Assembly: GCF_033115175.1 (NCBI RefSeq)
Contig: NC_084838.1
Span: forward strand, 91,601,968 to 91,665,967
DNA length: 64,000 nucleotides
Source of the DNA: Lepus europaeus
Taxonomy: Eukaryota > Chordata > Mammalia > Lagomorpha > Leporidae
Reading direction: 5' to 3'
Shown here: piece after piece, positions 54,639 through 64,000 of the stretch
Numbering within the stretch: position 1 is the first letter of the stretch
Layout of the letters: each line of letters opens with the position of its first letter
Notes under the pieces: model-generated
Databases searched by the model: none
Seen by the model: the letters and a program-made list of their open reading frames with translations, nothing else
Told to the model about the DNA's origin: nothing
Made by a program: the position numbers and the translations under genes

Positions 54639-54966
54639 ATTTAATGTATTTATTTGAAAGACAGAGTTACAGAGATGCAGAGGCAGAGAGAGAGAGAGAG
54701 AGAATCAAAGACATTCCATCCACTGGTTCATTCCCCAGATGGCTGCAATGGCCGGAGCTGGGCTGATCTGAAACCAGGAACCAGGAGCTTCTTCCAGATC
54801 TCCCATGTGGGTGCAGCGGCCCGAGGATTTGGGCCATCAACTGCCTTCCCAGGCCATAGCAGAGAGCTGGATCAGAAGTGGAACTGCCAGGACACGAACC
54901 AGTGCCCATATGGGAGGATGGCACTGCAGGTGGTGGCTTTACCCGGTATGCCACAGCACCAGCCCC
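54639..54966 (-). mobile_element. CSINE inserted in the tail of its neighbour
   Basis: Antisense copy ending 'ccacagcaccagcccc'. The neighbour's tail resumes after it ('aaaataaatctttaaaaaaa'). Confidence 0.9.
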
Positions 54967-55454
54967 TAAAATAAATCTTTAAAAAAAAGTACATACTGAA
55001 TTTTTTTTCCATAGAGTCTTAAGAGTTTTTATGATATATTATGAATACAAGTCCTTTATTAAACACATGATTTGTAGATATTTTCTACCATTATAACTTA
55101 TCTTTTCATTTCTTTAAGAAACCAAAAGCAGAATTCTTGGTTTTGATGAGAATAATTTTCTAGTTTGTTTTTCTTTTTTATGGATGCTGTCTTTGGCACA
55201 ATCTAAAGATCTTCAACCAAGGATCACAACAATTTTTTTCATGTCTGTAGGTATCTATCTGTACTCTTTATTCTGTTACATTGATCTCTTTGTCTATCAT
55301 TACGCCAGTACAGACTGTCCTAATTACTCTATTTTTATAGTCAATTTTAACATGAGGTAATATGAGTGCTCAACCTTTGTTCTTTTACCCCACAAAGTTA
55401 TTTTTGCTGTCATAGGTCCTTGCATCTCCATATGAAATTTAAAATCAGTATATT

Positions 55455-55715
55455 GGTGCCAGCGCTGCAGCGTAGCAGGTAAAGCTGCCACCTGCAGTGC
55501 CAACATCTCATATGGGTGCTGGTTTGAGACCTGGCTATACTCCATTTCCTATCCAGCTCTCTGCTATGGCCTGGGAAAGAAGTAGAAGAGGGCCCACGTC
55601 CTTAGGCCCCTGTACCCTTGTGGGAGTCCCAGTAGAAGCCCCTGGCTCCTGGCTTTGGATCAGCGCAGTCTGGCTATTGCTGCCATGTAGGGATTGAACC
55701 AGCAGATGGAAGACT

Positions 55716-55746
<31 letters not shown>

Positions 55747-55800
55747 CTGGCTTTCTGTAGCTCTGCCTGTCAAATAAATAAATAAATAAATAAATCTTTA
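55455..55800 (+). mobile_element. CSINE with target duplication
   Basis: Flanked by 'aaaatcagta' and 'aaaatcagca'. (ct)n at 55715-55741. Confidence 0.9.
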
Positions 55801-56108
55801 AAAAATAAAATAAAATCAGCATGTTGATATCTCTCACAAGGCCTATTGAAATTCTGGATGGGTTTGTGTTAAATCTAAAGATAACTTGATGTCTACTTAT
55901 TTAGAACGTACATATATGGGCAGGTTTTTATGGGCTGAATTGTGTCCCCCTCCCCCTTAAATTTGTATGTTCAAGTTCTAATCCCTGGTATCTCGGAGTA
56001 TAACTGTGTCTTGACATAGGATAATTAGAGGTAGTTAAAATCACATGAGGCCACATGAATGGCCCCTAACCTAGTGTAACAGGCAACCTTATAAAAAGAG
56101 AAGTTGTG

Positions 56109-56506
56109 GGGGCCAGCCTTGTGGTGCAGACATTAAGCCATGCCTACCTATATCCTGTATCCTGTAGGATATAGATATAGGATATCCTATATCCTATAGG
56201 AGTGCTGGTTTGAGTCCTGGGTGTTCCACTTCCAATCCAGCTCCCTGCCAAGGCGCCAGAAAAAGCAGTGCAAGATGGCCTAGTACTTGTGCCCCTGCTA
56301 CCCAAGAGGGAGACCTGGATGGATTTCCAGGCTCCGGGCTTCAGCCTGGCCCAGCCATGGCCATTGTGGTCATTTGAGGAATGAACCAGCAGATAGAAAA
56401 TCTCTCTGTTTCTCTCTTTCAGTCCTTCTCTGTCTCTACCCATTCCCCCACTTCCACCCCCTCGTAACTCTGCCTTTCAAATAAATAAATAAATCTTAAC
56501 AAAAAC
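56109..56506 (+). mobile_element. CSINE carrying a palindromic TATCC array
   Basis: Head 'gggggccagccttgtggtgc', tail 'ttcaaataaataaataaatc'. The core is expanded at 56151-56200. Confidence 0.88.
56151..56202. repeat. Palindromic TATCCTGTA/TATCCTATA short repeats
   Basis: Alternating 'tatcctgta' and 'aggatatag' units fold back on each other within the SINE. Confidence 0.75.
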
Positions 56507-56839
56507 TCTGAGAAAAGAAGAGGAGGTTAGGAGGACACAGACACACGAAACGGGAAGATCATGAGAAGACCCAGAGAGACTAGATGGGTTCCTGCAAGCC
56601 AGGGGGAGAGACTCTCAGAGGAAAAAACTCTGCCCAAGCCTTGATCTTAGACTCCTCAAATTATGGGAAAAATTAATTTTGGTGTCTAAGCCACTCAGTA
56701 TGTGGTATTTGCTATGACATTCATAGAAAACTAATACAGGAGAGGTTAAACCAGGGCATGAAGAGAAAGAGGAGATCATGGGAAGCCATGCTGAAGACTG
56801 CCTGCCCCAGAAATGTTGAAATATCCAACTCTATTGGGG

Positions 56840-57136
56840 TAGATAGGCATTGTGGTGCAGTGGGCTAGGCAGCTTCATCGGATATCGGCATTCCATATCG
56901 AGTTCAAGTGCTGGCTACTCTGCTTCAGATCCTCTACTTGAGATTCCTTCTAACGCATCCTGGGAGACAGCAGATGATGGCTCAGGGGCTTGGGCCCCTG
57001 CACTCACATGGGAGACCTGGATGGAGTTCCTGGCTCCTAGCTTTGTCCTGGCCCTGGCTGTTGTGGGCACTTGGGAATGAACCAATGACTGGAAGCACTC
57101 TGTCTCTCTTTTTCTCTGTCACTATGCCTTTCAAGG
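56840..57136 (+). mobile_element. CSINE, older type
   Basis: 'gtagataggcattgtggtgc' to 'cactatgcctttcaagg'. Confidence 0.82.
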
Positions 57137-57183
57137 AGATGGAAAATATACAGCTTATAAAAACTTTTAAAAATCCAACTATA

Positions 57184-57491
57184 GGAGCCGGTGCCATGGC
57201 TCACTTGGATAATTCTCCACCTGCGGTGCCAGCATCCCATATGGGTGCCGGTTCTAGTCCCGGTTGCTCTTCTTTCAGTCCAGCTCTCTGCTGTGGCCCA
57301 GGAAGGCAGTGGAGGATGGCCCAAGTGCTTGGCCCCTGCACACACATGGGAGACCAGGAGGAAGCACCTGGCTCCTGGCTTCAGATTGGCACTGGCCATA
57401 GCGGCCATTTGGGGAGTGAACCCACGGAAGGAAGACCTTTCTCTCTGTCTCTGTCTCTCTCACTGTCTGTAACTCTACCTGTCAAATAAAT
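57184..57491 (+). mobile_element. CSINE with 19-bp target duplication
   Basis: Bounded by 'ttttaaaaatccaactata' at 57165-57183 and 57492-57510. Confidence 0.95.
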
Positions 57492-57510
57492 TTTTAAAAA
57501 TCCAACTATA

Positions 57511-57591
57511 ACTGCAGATTTTTCTAGTTTTTTTTTTCAGTTCTGTCAACTTTTCCTTCATGTATTTTGAAGCTCTATTATTAGATACAAA

Positions 57592-57628
<37 letters not shown>

Positions 57629-57722
57629 TTGTATGGTCTTGATGAATTTATCCCTTTATCCTTATGAAATGACCATTTTTATTTTTTAATTAGTTGCTCT
57701 GAAATATATTTTTTATGAAATT
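57511..57722 (-). mobile_element. L1 remnant, antisense, with (TA)n
   Basis: 'ttttgaagctctattattag' and 'tgatgaatttatccctttat' are L1-like. (ta)n at 57595-57624. Confidence 0.5.
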
Positions 57723-57737
57723 AGCTATGCTCCTTTT

Positions 57738-58080
57738 TTTTTTTTTTTTTGACAGGCAGAGTTAGACAGTGAGAGAGAGACAGAGAGAAAGGTCTTCCTT
57801 TTGCCGTTGGTTCACCCCCCAAGTGGCCGCTACGGCCAGCACATTGCGGCTGGAGCGCTGCGCTGATCCGAAGCCAGGAGCCAGGTGCTTCTCCTGGTCT
57901 CCCATCTGGGTGCAGGGGCCCAAGGACTTGGGCCATCCTCCACTGCCTTCCCGGGCCACAGCAGAGAGCTGGACTGGAAAAGGAGCAACCTGGACAGAAT
58001 CCGGCGCCCCAACCGGTACTAGAACCCGGGGTGCCGGTGCTGCAGGCGGAGGATTAGCCTAGTGAGCTGCGGCACTGGCC
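57738..58080 (-). mobile_element. Young CSINE with target duplication
   Basis: Flanked by 'agctatgctccttt' at 57723-57736 and 58081-58094. Confidence 0.95.
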
Positions 58081-58277
58081 AGCTATGCTCCTTTCTTTTT
58101 TATATACTTTTAGATTTTAACTAAAACATAAAAATTGTGTAATGTCCAGATCATGGTGAATATATCTGTCTTTGCAAACATATATCATTTTTTATTTGAA
58201 AAACATTCAAAATCCTTTATTCTAGCCTTTTAAAAAGAAAAGTATATGGTACATTATCTTATCATTATCTTATCTTT

Positions 58278-58805
58278 CAGGGGTAGGGAATGTCCAGCCC
58301 ATGGGCTGCATCAGGCCCACAGATTCATCTGGTCTGGCCCTACCCAGGCAACTGCAGGTGGGACTCGAAATTCAATAAATCTGTAGCAGACACAACCCTT
58401 TTAAAGATTTTTATTCGTTTGAGGCAGAGTTACAGACAGAGAGAGGGAAAGACAGAGTGGGAAGTCTTCCACCTGCTGGTTCACTCCCCAAATGGCCGTA
58501 ACGACCATAGCTGGGCTGATCTGAAGCCAGGAGCCAGGAGCCTCTTCCGGGTCTCCCATGTGGGTGCAGGGGCCCAAGCACTTGGCCCATCTTCTACTGC
58601 TTTCCTAGGCTGTAGCAGGAAGCTGGATCAGAAGCTGAGCAGCCAGGACTTCAACTGGGGATGCTAGCACAGCAGGCAGATGCTTAACCCGCTACGCCAC
58701 AGTGGCAGCTCCAGCAGGCTAATTTTAAGTTGATAATTTTGTATGGTCCTCAGTTGATGTTATAAAAATCCATATAGTCCATTAGCAGAAAAGTTTCCCA
58801 ACCCC
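58278..58805. mobile_element. hAT-like non-autonomous DNA transposon split by a SINE
   Basis: Left end 'caggggtagggaatgtccag', right end 'aaagtttcccaacccc', inverted to each other. The inner 'cccatgggctgcatcaggcc' fits a Charlie/hAT-type element. Confidence 0.6.
58399..58711 (-). mobile_element. CSINE inside the hAT-like element
   Basis: Tail 'aaagatttttattcgtttga', end 'acgccacagtggcagctcc'. Confidence 0.9.
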
Positions 58806-58859
58806 ATATAGTCACCTTCGTGTGTAATAGAACATTGGAACTTCTTACTCCTAATAAAC

Positions 58860-60465
58860 TTAATACCCACTGAGTAATTTTTGCCCAGCTCTCCCTCCCT
58901 CATACGCTCCCCAGTCTCTGGTAACCAGTAACATATGTTGAACTTCTATGATTTCAATTTTTCTTTTTTTTAGAGTGACATCATGCAGTACTTGTGTTTC
59001 TGGGTTTAGCTTATTTCACTTAATATAATGACGTCCAGTTCCATCTTTGTTGTTGAAATGGCAAGATTTCGTCCTTCTTTATGGCTGAATAGTGTTCCAT
59101 TGTGTCTATGAACCACATTTTCTTTTTTTATCAGTTGATGGACACTTGGGTTGTTTCCATTTCTTGGCTGTTAACTGTGCTAAAATAAATGTAGGCGTGC
59201 CGATGTCTCTTTGGAAGACTGGTTTCATTTCCCCTGGATATGCCCAGTGTGCTTGCTGGGTCCTATAGTAGTTCTATTTTTAGTTTTTTCAGAAACCTCC
59301 ATATGCTTTTCCTTGATGGCTGTACTATATTACATTCCCACCAATGGTGTGCAAGAGTTTGCTTTTCTCTACATCTTCACCAGCACTTGTCTTTTTGAAA
59401 GTAGACAATCTAGGCCACAGCTCAATAGGCTAATCCTCCGCCTTGCGGCGCCGGCACACCAGGTTCTAGTCCCAGTTGGGGCGCCGTATTCTGTCCCGGT
59501 TGCCCCTCTTCCAGGCCAGCTCTCTGCTGTGGCCAGGGAGTGCAGTGGAGGATGGCCCAGGTGCTTGGGCCCTGCACCCCATGGGAGACCAGGAGAAGCT
59601 GGCTCCTGCCTTCGGATCTGTGCAGTGCGCTGGCTGCAGCACGCCGGCCGTGGCGGCCATTGGAGGGTGAACCAACGGCAAAAGGAAGACCTTTCTCTCT
59701 GTCTCTCTCTCTCACTGTCCACTCTGCCTGTCCAAAAAAAAAAAAAAAAAGAAAGAAAGAAAGAAAGTAGACAATCTAAATGGAGTGAGGAGATACCTCA
59801 CTGTGATTTTGATTTACATTCCTGTGATGATGTGATATTTAGCATTTTTTCATATATCTGTTGGCTATTTGTATGTCTTCCTTTGAAAAAATGTCTGTTT
59901 AAATCCTCTGCCCATTTTTTATTAAATGCTTTTAAATTTTTTATTAGCAATAACTGTACATAGTTATGGAGTGCAGTGTAATGCTTCAACACACATACAC
60001 AAATACACTGATCAAATGAGAGTAATCAACATTTTCCAGCTTTGATATTACTTTATTATTGGAGGCCTGGAGCTCCTTTCTTCTATGTGTTCATAAAATA
60101 TACACTAGGTTATTGTCAACTATAGTAACCCAACCCTGCAGTGTAACACTAGGAATTTATACACTGATCTGATTTTGGTGCCAGTTATTCAAACTCTCTT
60201 TGTCCCAGCTACCTACCTCTCCCAGACTCTCATAGCCACTATTCTATGTTCAGACTGAATTTTTTAGCTTCCACATATGAAGGAGAATACATGGTATCTG
60301 TCTTTCTGTGTCTAGCTTATTTCACTTAACACAATGACCTCTAGTTCCATATATTTTGTAGCAAATGATGGGATTTCATTCTTTTTTTATAGCTGAATAA
60401 TATCCCGTTGTGCATATATGCCACATTTTCTTTATCCATTCATCTGATGATGGACACTTGTGGCT
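58860..60465 (-). mobile_element. L1 3' end, antisense, at least two insertions
   Basis: 58.9-59.94 kb: 'gttgatggacacttgggttg', 'attcccaccaatggtgtgca'. 59.94-60.46 kb repeats earlier landmarks ('gcttatttcacttaacacaa', 'atctgatgatggacacttg'), so a second L1 3' UTR lies within or beside the first. Confidence 0.65.
59413..59762 (+). mobile_element. Young CSINE with perfect 16-bp target duplication
   Basis: Bounded by 'gaaagtagacaatcta' at 59397-59412 and 59763-59778, inside L1. A17 then (gaaa)n tail. Confidence 0.96.
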
Positions 60466-60536
60466 CATTTGGTGCTCATATGGGATACTGGCATTGCAAG
60501 TGGCAGCTTAATATGCTGAGTCACAAATCAGCCCTG
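60466..60536 (-). mobile_element. CSINE head fragment
   Basis: Only 'ggtgctcatatgggatactg' to 'gtcacaaatcagccctgg' remains. Confidence 0.6.
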
Positions 60537-61269
60537 GTACGTCTCTGTCTTTAATGGGGATATTGAAACTCTTACATTTGATGTAATTATTGATGTTAGA
60601 GTTCATGTTTGCCATTTTATTTTTTGTTTTCTATTTCCTTTGGTTCGTTTTCTGTTTTACCTGCTTTCTCATGGATTACTTGTTCATTTGTTTTTAGAAT
60701 TAAAAAAGATTCATCTGTAATGTTTTTGGTGTATCTCCTTGAATACCTCCTATACTGGTTGCTTTAAATATTATATTATGTGCACATGACTTATCACTAT
60801 CCACTGCTATGTCAGCATTTTGAAAGTTCAAGTGAAGTATATAAGCCTTACTACCCTTTGTGTCCCTTTACCTTTTCTCATTTATGATTATCTTAAATAT
60901 TTTATCTACATATATTAAATACTTCCTCTACGTATCATCATTCCAATTATCATTTTTCTTTCATCACCATGTGTAATTTCAAAAACTCAATAAGAAAATA
61001 AATATGTATTGTGATTACCTCTCTTTTTCTTTTTTCACTTCTTCCTTCTTCATTAATGTTCCATGGCTTTATCTTTTATTATTTCCTTTCTGTTTAAAAA
61101 AGTTCCTTTAGCCATTATTTTAGGGTAGATTTGCTGTCAATAAATTTTCTTGGTTTTCCGTCTTCTGAGGATGTCTTGATTCCTCCTTGATTCCTTTAGG
61201 ATGTTGAGTGAGTTGACATTTTTTTTTTGAATGTGCATTTTTTTTTTTACTGTACCTATTTGTGTAAAC

Positions 61270-61582
61270 TTTTTTAAAAGATATGTTTATTTATTTGAAA
61301 GGCAGAGTTACAGAGACAGAGAGGTGGAGACAAACAGATTTTCCATCTGCTGGTTCATTCCCCAAATGGCTGCAATGGCCAGGACTGGGCCATGCTGAAG
61401 CCAGGAGCCAGGAGCTTCTTCCAGGTCTCCCACATGGGTGCAGGGGCCCAAGAACTTGGGCCACCCTCTCCTGCTTTCCCAGATGCATTAGCAGGGAACT
61501 GGATTGGAAGTGGAGCAACTGGAACTCCAACCAGTGCTCATATGTATGCTGGTGTAACCTGTTGTGCCACCACACCGGCTCC
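61270..61582 (-). mobile_element. CSINE
   Basis: Tail 'aaagatatgtttatttattt', end 'gccaccacaccggctcc'. Confidence 0.92.
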
Positions 61583-61595
61583 ATTTCTTTCTTTC

Positions 61596-61968
61596 TTTTA
61601 AAATATTTATCTGTTTATTTGAAAGGCAAAGATACAGAAAGAGAAAGGAGGTGGGAGGGGGAGAGAGAAAGAGGGAGAGGGAGAGGGAGAGAGAGAAAGA
61701 GAGAGATTTCATCCACTGGTTCGCTCTCCAAATGGCTGGAGTGGCTGGGGCTGGACCCGGCTAAAGCCAGGAGCCAAGAGCTTCTTCCAGATCTCCCACA
61801 TGGGTGCAGGTGCCCAAGCACTTGGGCTATCTTTCACTGCTTTCCCAGGTGCATTAGCAGGGAGCTGGATTGGAAGTGGAACAGCTGGGATTCGAACCAG
61901 CACCCATATGGGATGCCGACACTGCAGGCAGAGGCATAACCTTCTATGCCACAGCGCTGGTCCCCAGC
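61596..61968 (-). mobile_element. CSINE with expanded purine tract
   Basis: Purine-rich 61628-61706, 'ctgctttcccaggtgcatta', end 'gccacagcgctggtcccc'. Confidence 0.9.
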
Positions 61969-62261
61969 CCCATTTCTTTTGCTTCTGTGTTCCCAAAAAT
62001 ATTTTGCCAATTCTTCTTGGTTACTATGGTTTCTAATGAAGGATCCACTGTCATTCTAACTGATTTCTTCCTTTGGTAAAATTTTATTTCTCCCCTGCTG
62101 CTTTCAAGATTTTTTTGTCTTTAATTTTCAGAAGTCTGACTATGCTGTGTTTTGGTATTTATTTTATTTTGGGTTTGTTCAGCTTCTTTAATCTGTAGCC
62201 TTATATCTCTTGCCAAATTTGGGAAAATTTAAGTCATTATTTGTATACTTTCTTTTAAAAT

Positions 62262-62571
62262 TTTAGCTTTATTGTTTATTTTCATTTCATTCAAAATGCT
62301 CAGAAAGAGAGAGAGAGAGAGAGAGAGAATATTCCAAATGCCCCAAACAGTCAGGGAGCTAGGGTGAGCCATGCCAAAGCCAGGAGCCTAGGACTCAACT
62401 CAGTCTCATGTGGGTGGCAGGGACCCAAGAACCTGTGCCATCTTTGCTGCTCAGGCTGGGCAGCAGCAGAAAGCTGGATGGGGTATGGAGTGGCTAGGAC
62501 TTGAACCAAGCACTTCCATAAGGGATGTAGGCATCCCTAGTGGCAACTTAACTGTGCTAAATGCTCACCCT
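62262..62571 (-). mobile_element. CSINE, diverged
   Basis: (ga)n at 62306-62327, 'gccatgccaaagccaggagcc', end 'gtgctaaatgctcaccc'. Confidence 0.75.
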
Positions 62572-62956
62572 CTCTGCGCATACTTATTTAGCTCTACTCT
62601 TTTTATCCTCTCCTTCTTAGATTCTGACAACACAAAGTTTAGATCTTTTGTTATAGTTTCACAGCTCCCTGAAGTTGTTTGGGTCAGCTTGAATCACTTC
62701 TATTGTTCTATCTTCCAGTCCACAGTCTCTTTTCTCTGTCTTTTCCATTTTGTTTTGAGCCCATTCACTGAGTGTTTGTTTTGATTGCCATATTTTTCAA
62801 TTCTAAAGCTTCCATTTGGTTCTTCACACTTTCTATTTCTTGGCTGAGACTTTCTATTTTCATTTGTTTTAAGCACTTTCAAATTCCTCATTGAAGCATT
62901 TTCATGGTGGTTGCTTAAAATCCAAGAAAAAATAATTATGACATCTTTGTCATCAT

Positions 62957-63022
62957 TGTATCCCATATGGAATGCCAGTGCCGCAGGTGGAGGTTTCACC
63001 TACTACACTACAGCGCCAGGCC
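62957..63022 (-). mobile_element. CSINE head fragment
   Basis: 'cccatatggaatgccagtgc' to 'ctacagcgccaggcccc'. Confidence 0.65.
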
Positions 63023-63767
63023 CCTGCGGTCTCTTTTGACACAAAGAGACCAGGCCTCACTACGTTTGGAGAAGATGAAAGTCCTAAGTCCCTACCTGGG
63101 CTTCTCTAAAACCACCCTGGTGGATGGGCTCCCTGGGGAGCCTCTTTAATACCCAGCACAGGTGAAAGACAAGGCTCCCCTCTCCGCCTTTTCTGATGTG
63201 ACCGGGAGTCTTGGTTACAGTTTCTTCTGTGGTGCTTGCCTAGACTAGTGCAGTTTTTGTTGAAATTGTTGGAGACTGCCCTTTTCCTGGTCCTTTGTTC
63301 ATAGCAGATGGGTTCCATATTGACATTTTTGGTTGTGCCCTTTGTCCTTCCATGTTGTCAGCTTCTTTCAGTCTTGGATACATGAAAGAAAAAGAAAAGC
63401 CATGGAGCTTGCTGCTATGGTGTTCCTGGGGCCTGGAGTGCCTCGCCAACCCGTCATCTTTCCACCTTCTAAGGCTTGTTACGTTTGTTCTCCTTAGCAG
63501 GAGGAATAGGGAAAAGTACTTCCACTCCATCATTCTGGAAACAGAAGTCCTAGGTAATTTATATTGAATTTGATTATTGATGTGGTTTGATGTGAATCTA
63601 CCATCTTACTGTTTTATATTTGCTGCACATGTCCATTTTTTAAAAATTTTTGTTTGTATCAATCGAGTATTTGGTATGATTTTGTTCAATCTCCTTTGTT
63701 GTTTTAACAACTATTATTTATTTATGCTGATTCTTAAGATCTTAATTCTTCTTAGGATCTTTAATCT

Positions 63768-64000
63768 TTTTTAAAAAGATTGATTTATTTATTTGAAAGG
63801 CAGAGAGACATGGAGAGACAGAGAGATCTTCCATCTACTGGTTCACGCCCCAAATGGCTACAACAGCCAGTCAGGAGTTAGAAGCTCCATCTGGTTCTCT
63901 TGGATGGGTGATAGGGGCCCAGGTACTTGGGTCATCTGCTTCTTTCCCAGGCACATTAACAGGGAACTGAATTGGAAGCAGAGCAGCCAGGACTCAAATT
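63768..64000 (-). mobile_element. CSINE running off the window end
   Basis: Tail 'aaagattgatttatttattt'. It shows 'tttcccaggcacattaacag' intact, the reference for the DPYD junction. Head lies outside the window. Confidence 0.88.

Larger units (their letters stand above)
54175..55925 (-). mobile_element. L1 ORF2 region, antisense, with nested SINEs
   Basis: 'aatacaagtcctttattaaa' (55045), 'tgcatctccatatgaaattt' (55422) and, after a SINE, 'gatatctctcacaaggccta' keep ORF2 order. Confidence 0.55.
55929..56738 (+). mobile_element. MLT1-like (MaLR) LTR split by a SINE
   Basis: 'tgggctgaattgtgtccccc', 'gtatgttcaagttctaatcc', then past the SINE 'gtctaagccactcagtatgt' and 'aaaactaatacag' are hallmark MLT1 sequences. 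Confidence 0.8.
60537..63767 (-). mobile_element. Old L1-derived sequence, antisense, with nested SINEs
   Basis: Same landmark series as 49.8-53 kb: 'tttgctgtcaataaattttc' (61130), 'ctgctgctttcaagattttt' (62094), 'agtctgactatgctgtgttt' (62132), and then 5'-type sequence to 63.55 kb. No intact frame. Confidence 0.45.

Noticed and set aside
4041-59762. tRNA-like box B motifs (GGTTCGAGTCC and variants)
   Set aside because: They belong to the tRNA-derived SINE heads. No cloverleaf with a proper acceptor stem is present.
744-63774. Open frames inside CSINE copies (products containing 'GSWLLAS', 'SLSLSLS' and similar)
   Set aside because: The same peptide strings recur in every SINE copy, because they are readings of the repeat and not genes.
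1-64000. A new multi-gene defence or metabolic system
   Set aside because: The window is repeat-rich mammalian DNA with retrocopies. No gene cluster or operon-like arrangement exists.

Overview
The window is mammalian nuclear DNA, almost certainly from a lagomorph and most likely European rabbit (Oryctolagus cuniculus). About 75 copies or pieces of the lagomorph C-repeat SINE (CSINE) are present. This tRNA-derived element has a box-B-like GGTTCGAGTCC head, a CATCCCATATGGG core, a CT-rich stretch and a TTCAAATAAATAAATCTT tail. It is specific to rabbits, hares and pikas. There are no prokaryotic features.

Layout: 1-12.7 kb is SINE-dense, with an antisense LTR with 7-bp terminal inverted repeats (2707-3092) and a truncated DPYD retrocopy (6495-6778) joined to an antisense SINE piece. 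9.4-9.9 kb and 12.8-14.5 kb are GC-rich but carry no gene I recognise. 14.9-15.4 kb is a solo LTR with a 6-bp target duplication, followed by a Tigger-like DNA transposon, a young CSINE and an RPS15A processed pseudogene. 18.1-20.6 kb holds two CpG-rich blocks split by a CSINE, with consensus-like splice donors near the right end. 20.9-24.5 kb is antisense L1 interrupted by an RBM18 processed pseudogene, itself broken by a truncated SINE. 24.5-33.3 kb is SINEs, short L1 pieces, a possible LTR and a MIR. 33.3-38.0 kb is one long antisense L1 carrying nested SINEs and an EIF1 retrocopy with a full-length open frame. 39.1-41.1 kb is a sense L1 with a MaLR-like LTR and a complete mariner-like MITE. 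43.45 kb has a well-formed candidate exon. 47-64 kb is SINEs nested in antisense L1, plus MER2-like, MLT1-like and hAT-like remnants.

Genes: no multi-exon protein-coding gene is demonstrable. The only full-length recognisable protein frame is the EIF1 retrocopy on the minus strand (37030-37371). The CpG block at 18-20.6 kb and the candidate exon at 43.45 kb suggest a transcription unit may start in or cross the window, but nothing here proves it. RBM18, RPS15A and DPYD are pseudogenes. Most open frames are readings of CSINE sequence or of CpG-rich DNA.

The most informative object is the DPYD fragment. Its similarity stops at the position equivalent to c.233, which I recall as the exon 3/exon 4 junction. 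The next base is exactly the one that follows a cryptic TTTCCCAG splice acceptor in antisense CSINEs. This looks like a fossil of a SINE-exonised transcript captured by retrotransposition. I found no evidence of a novel multi-gene system.
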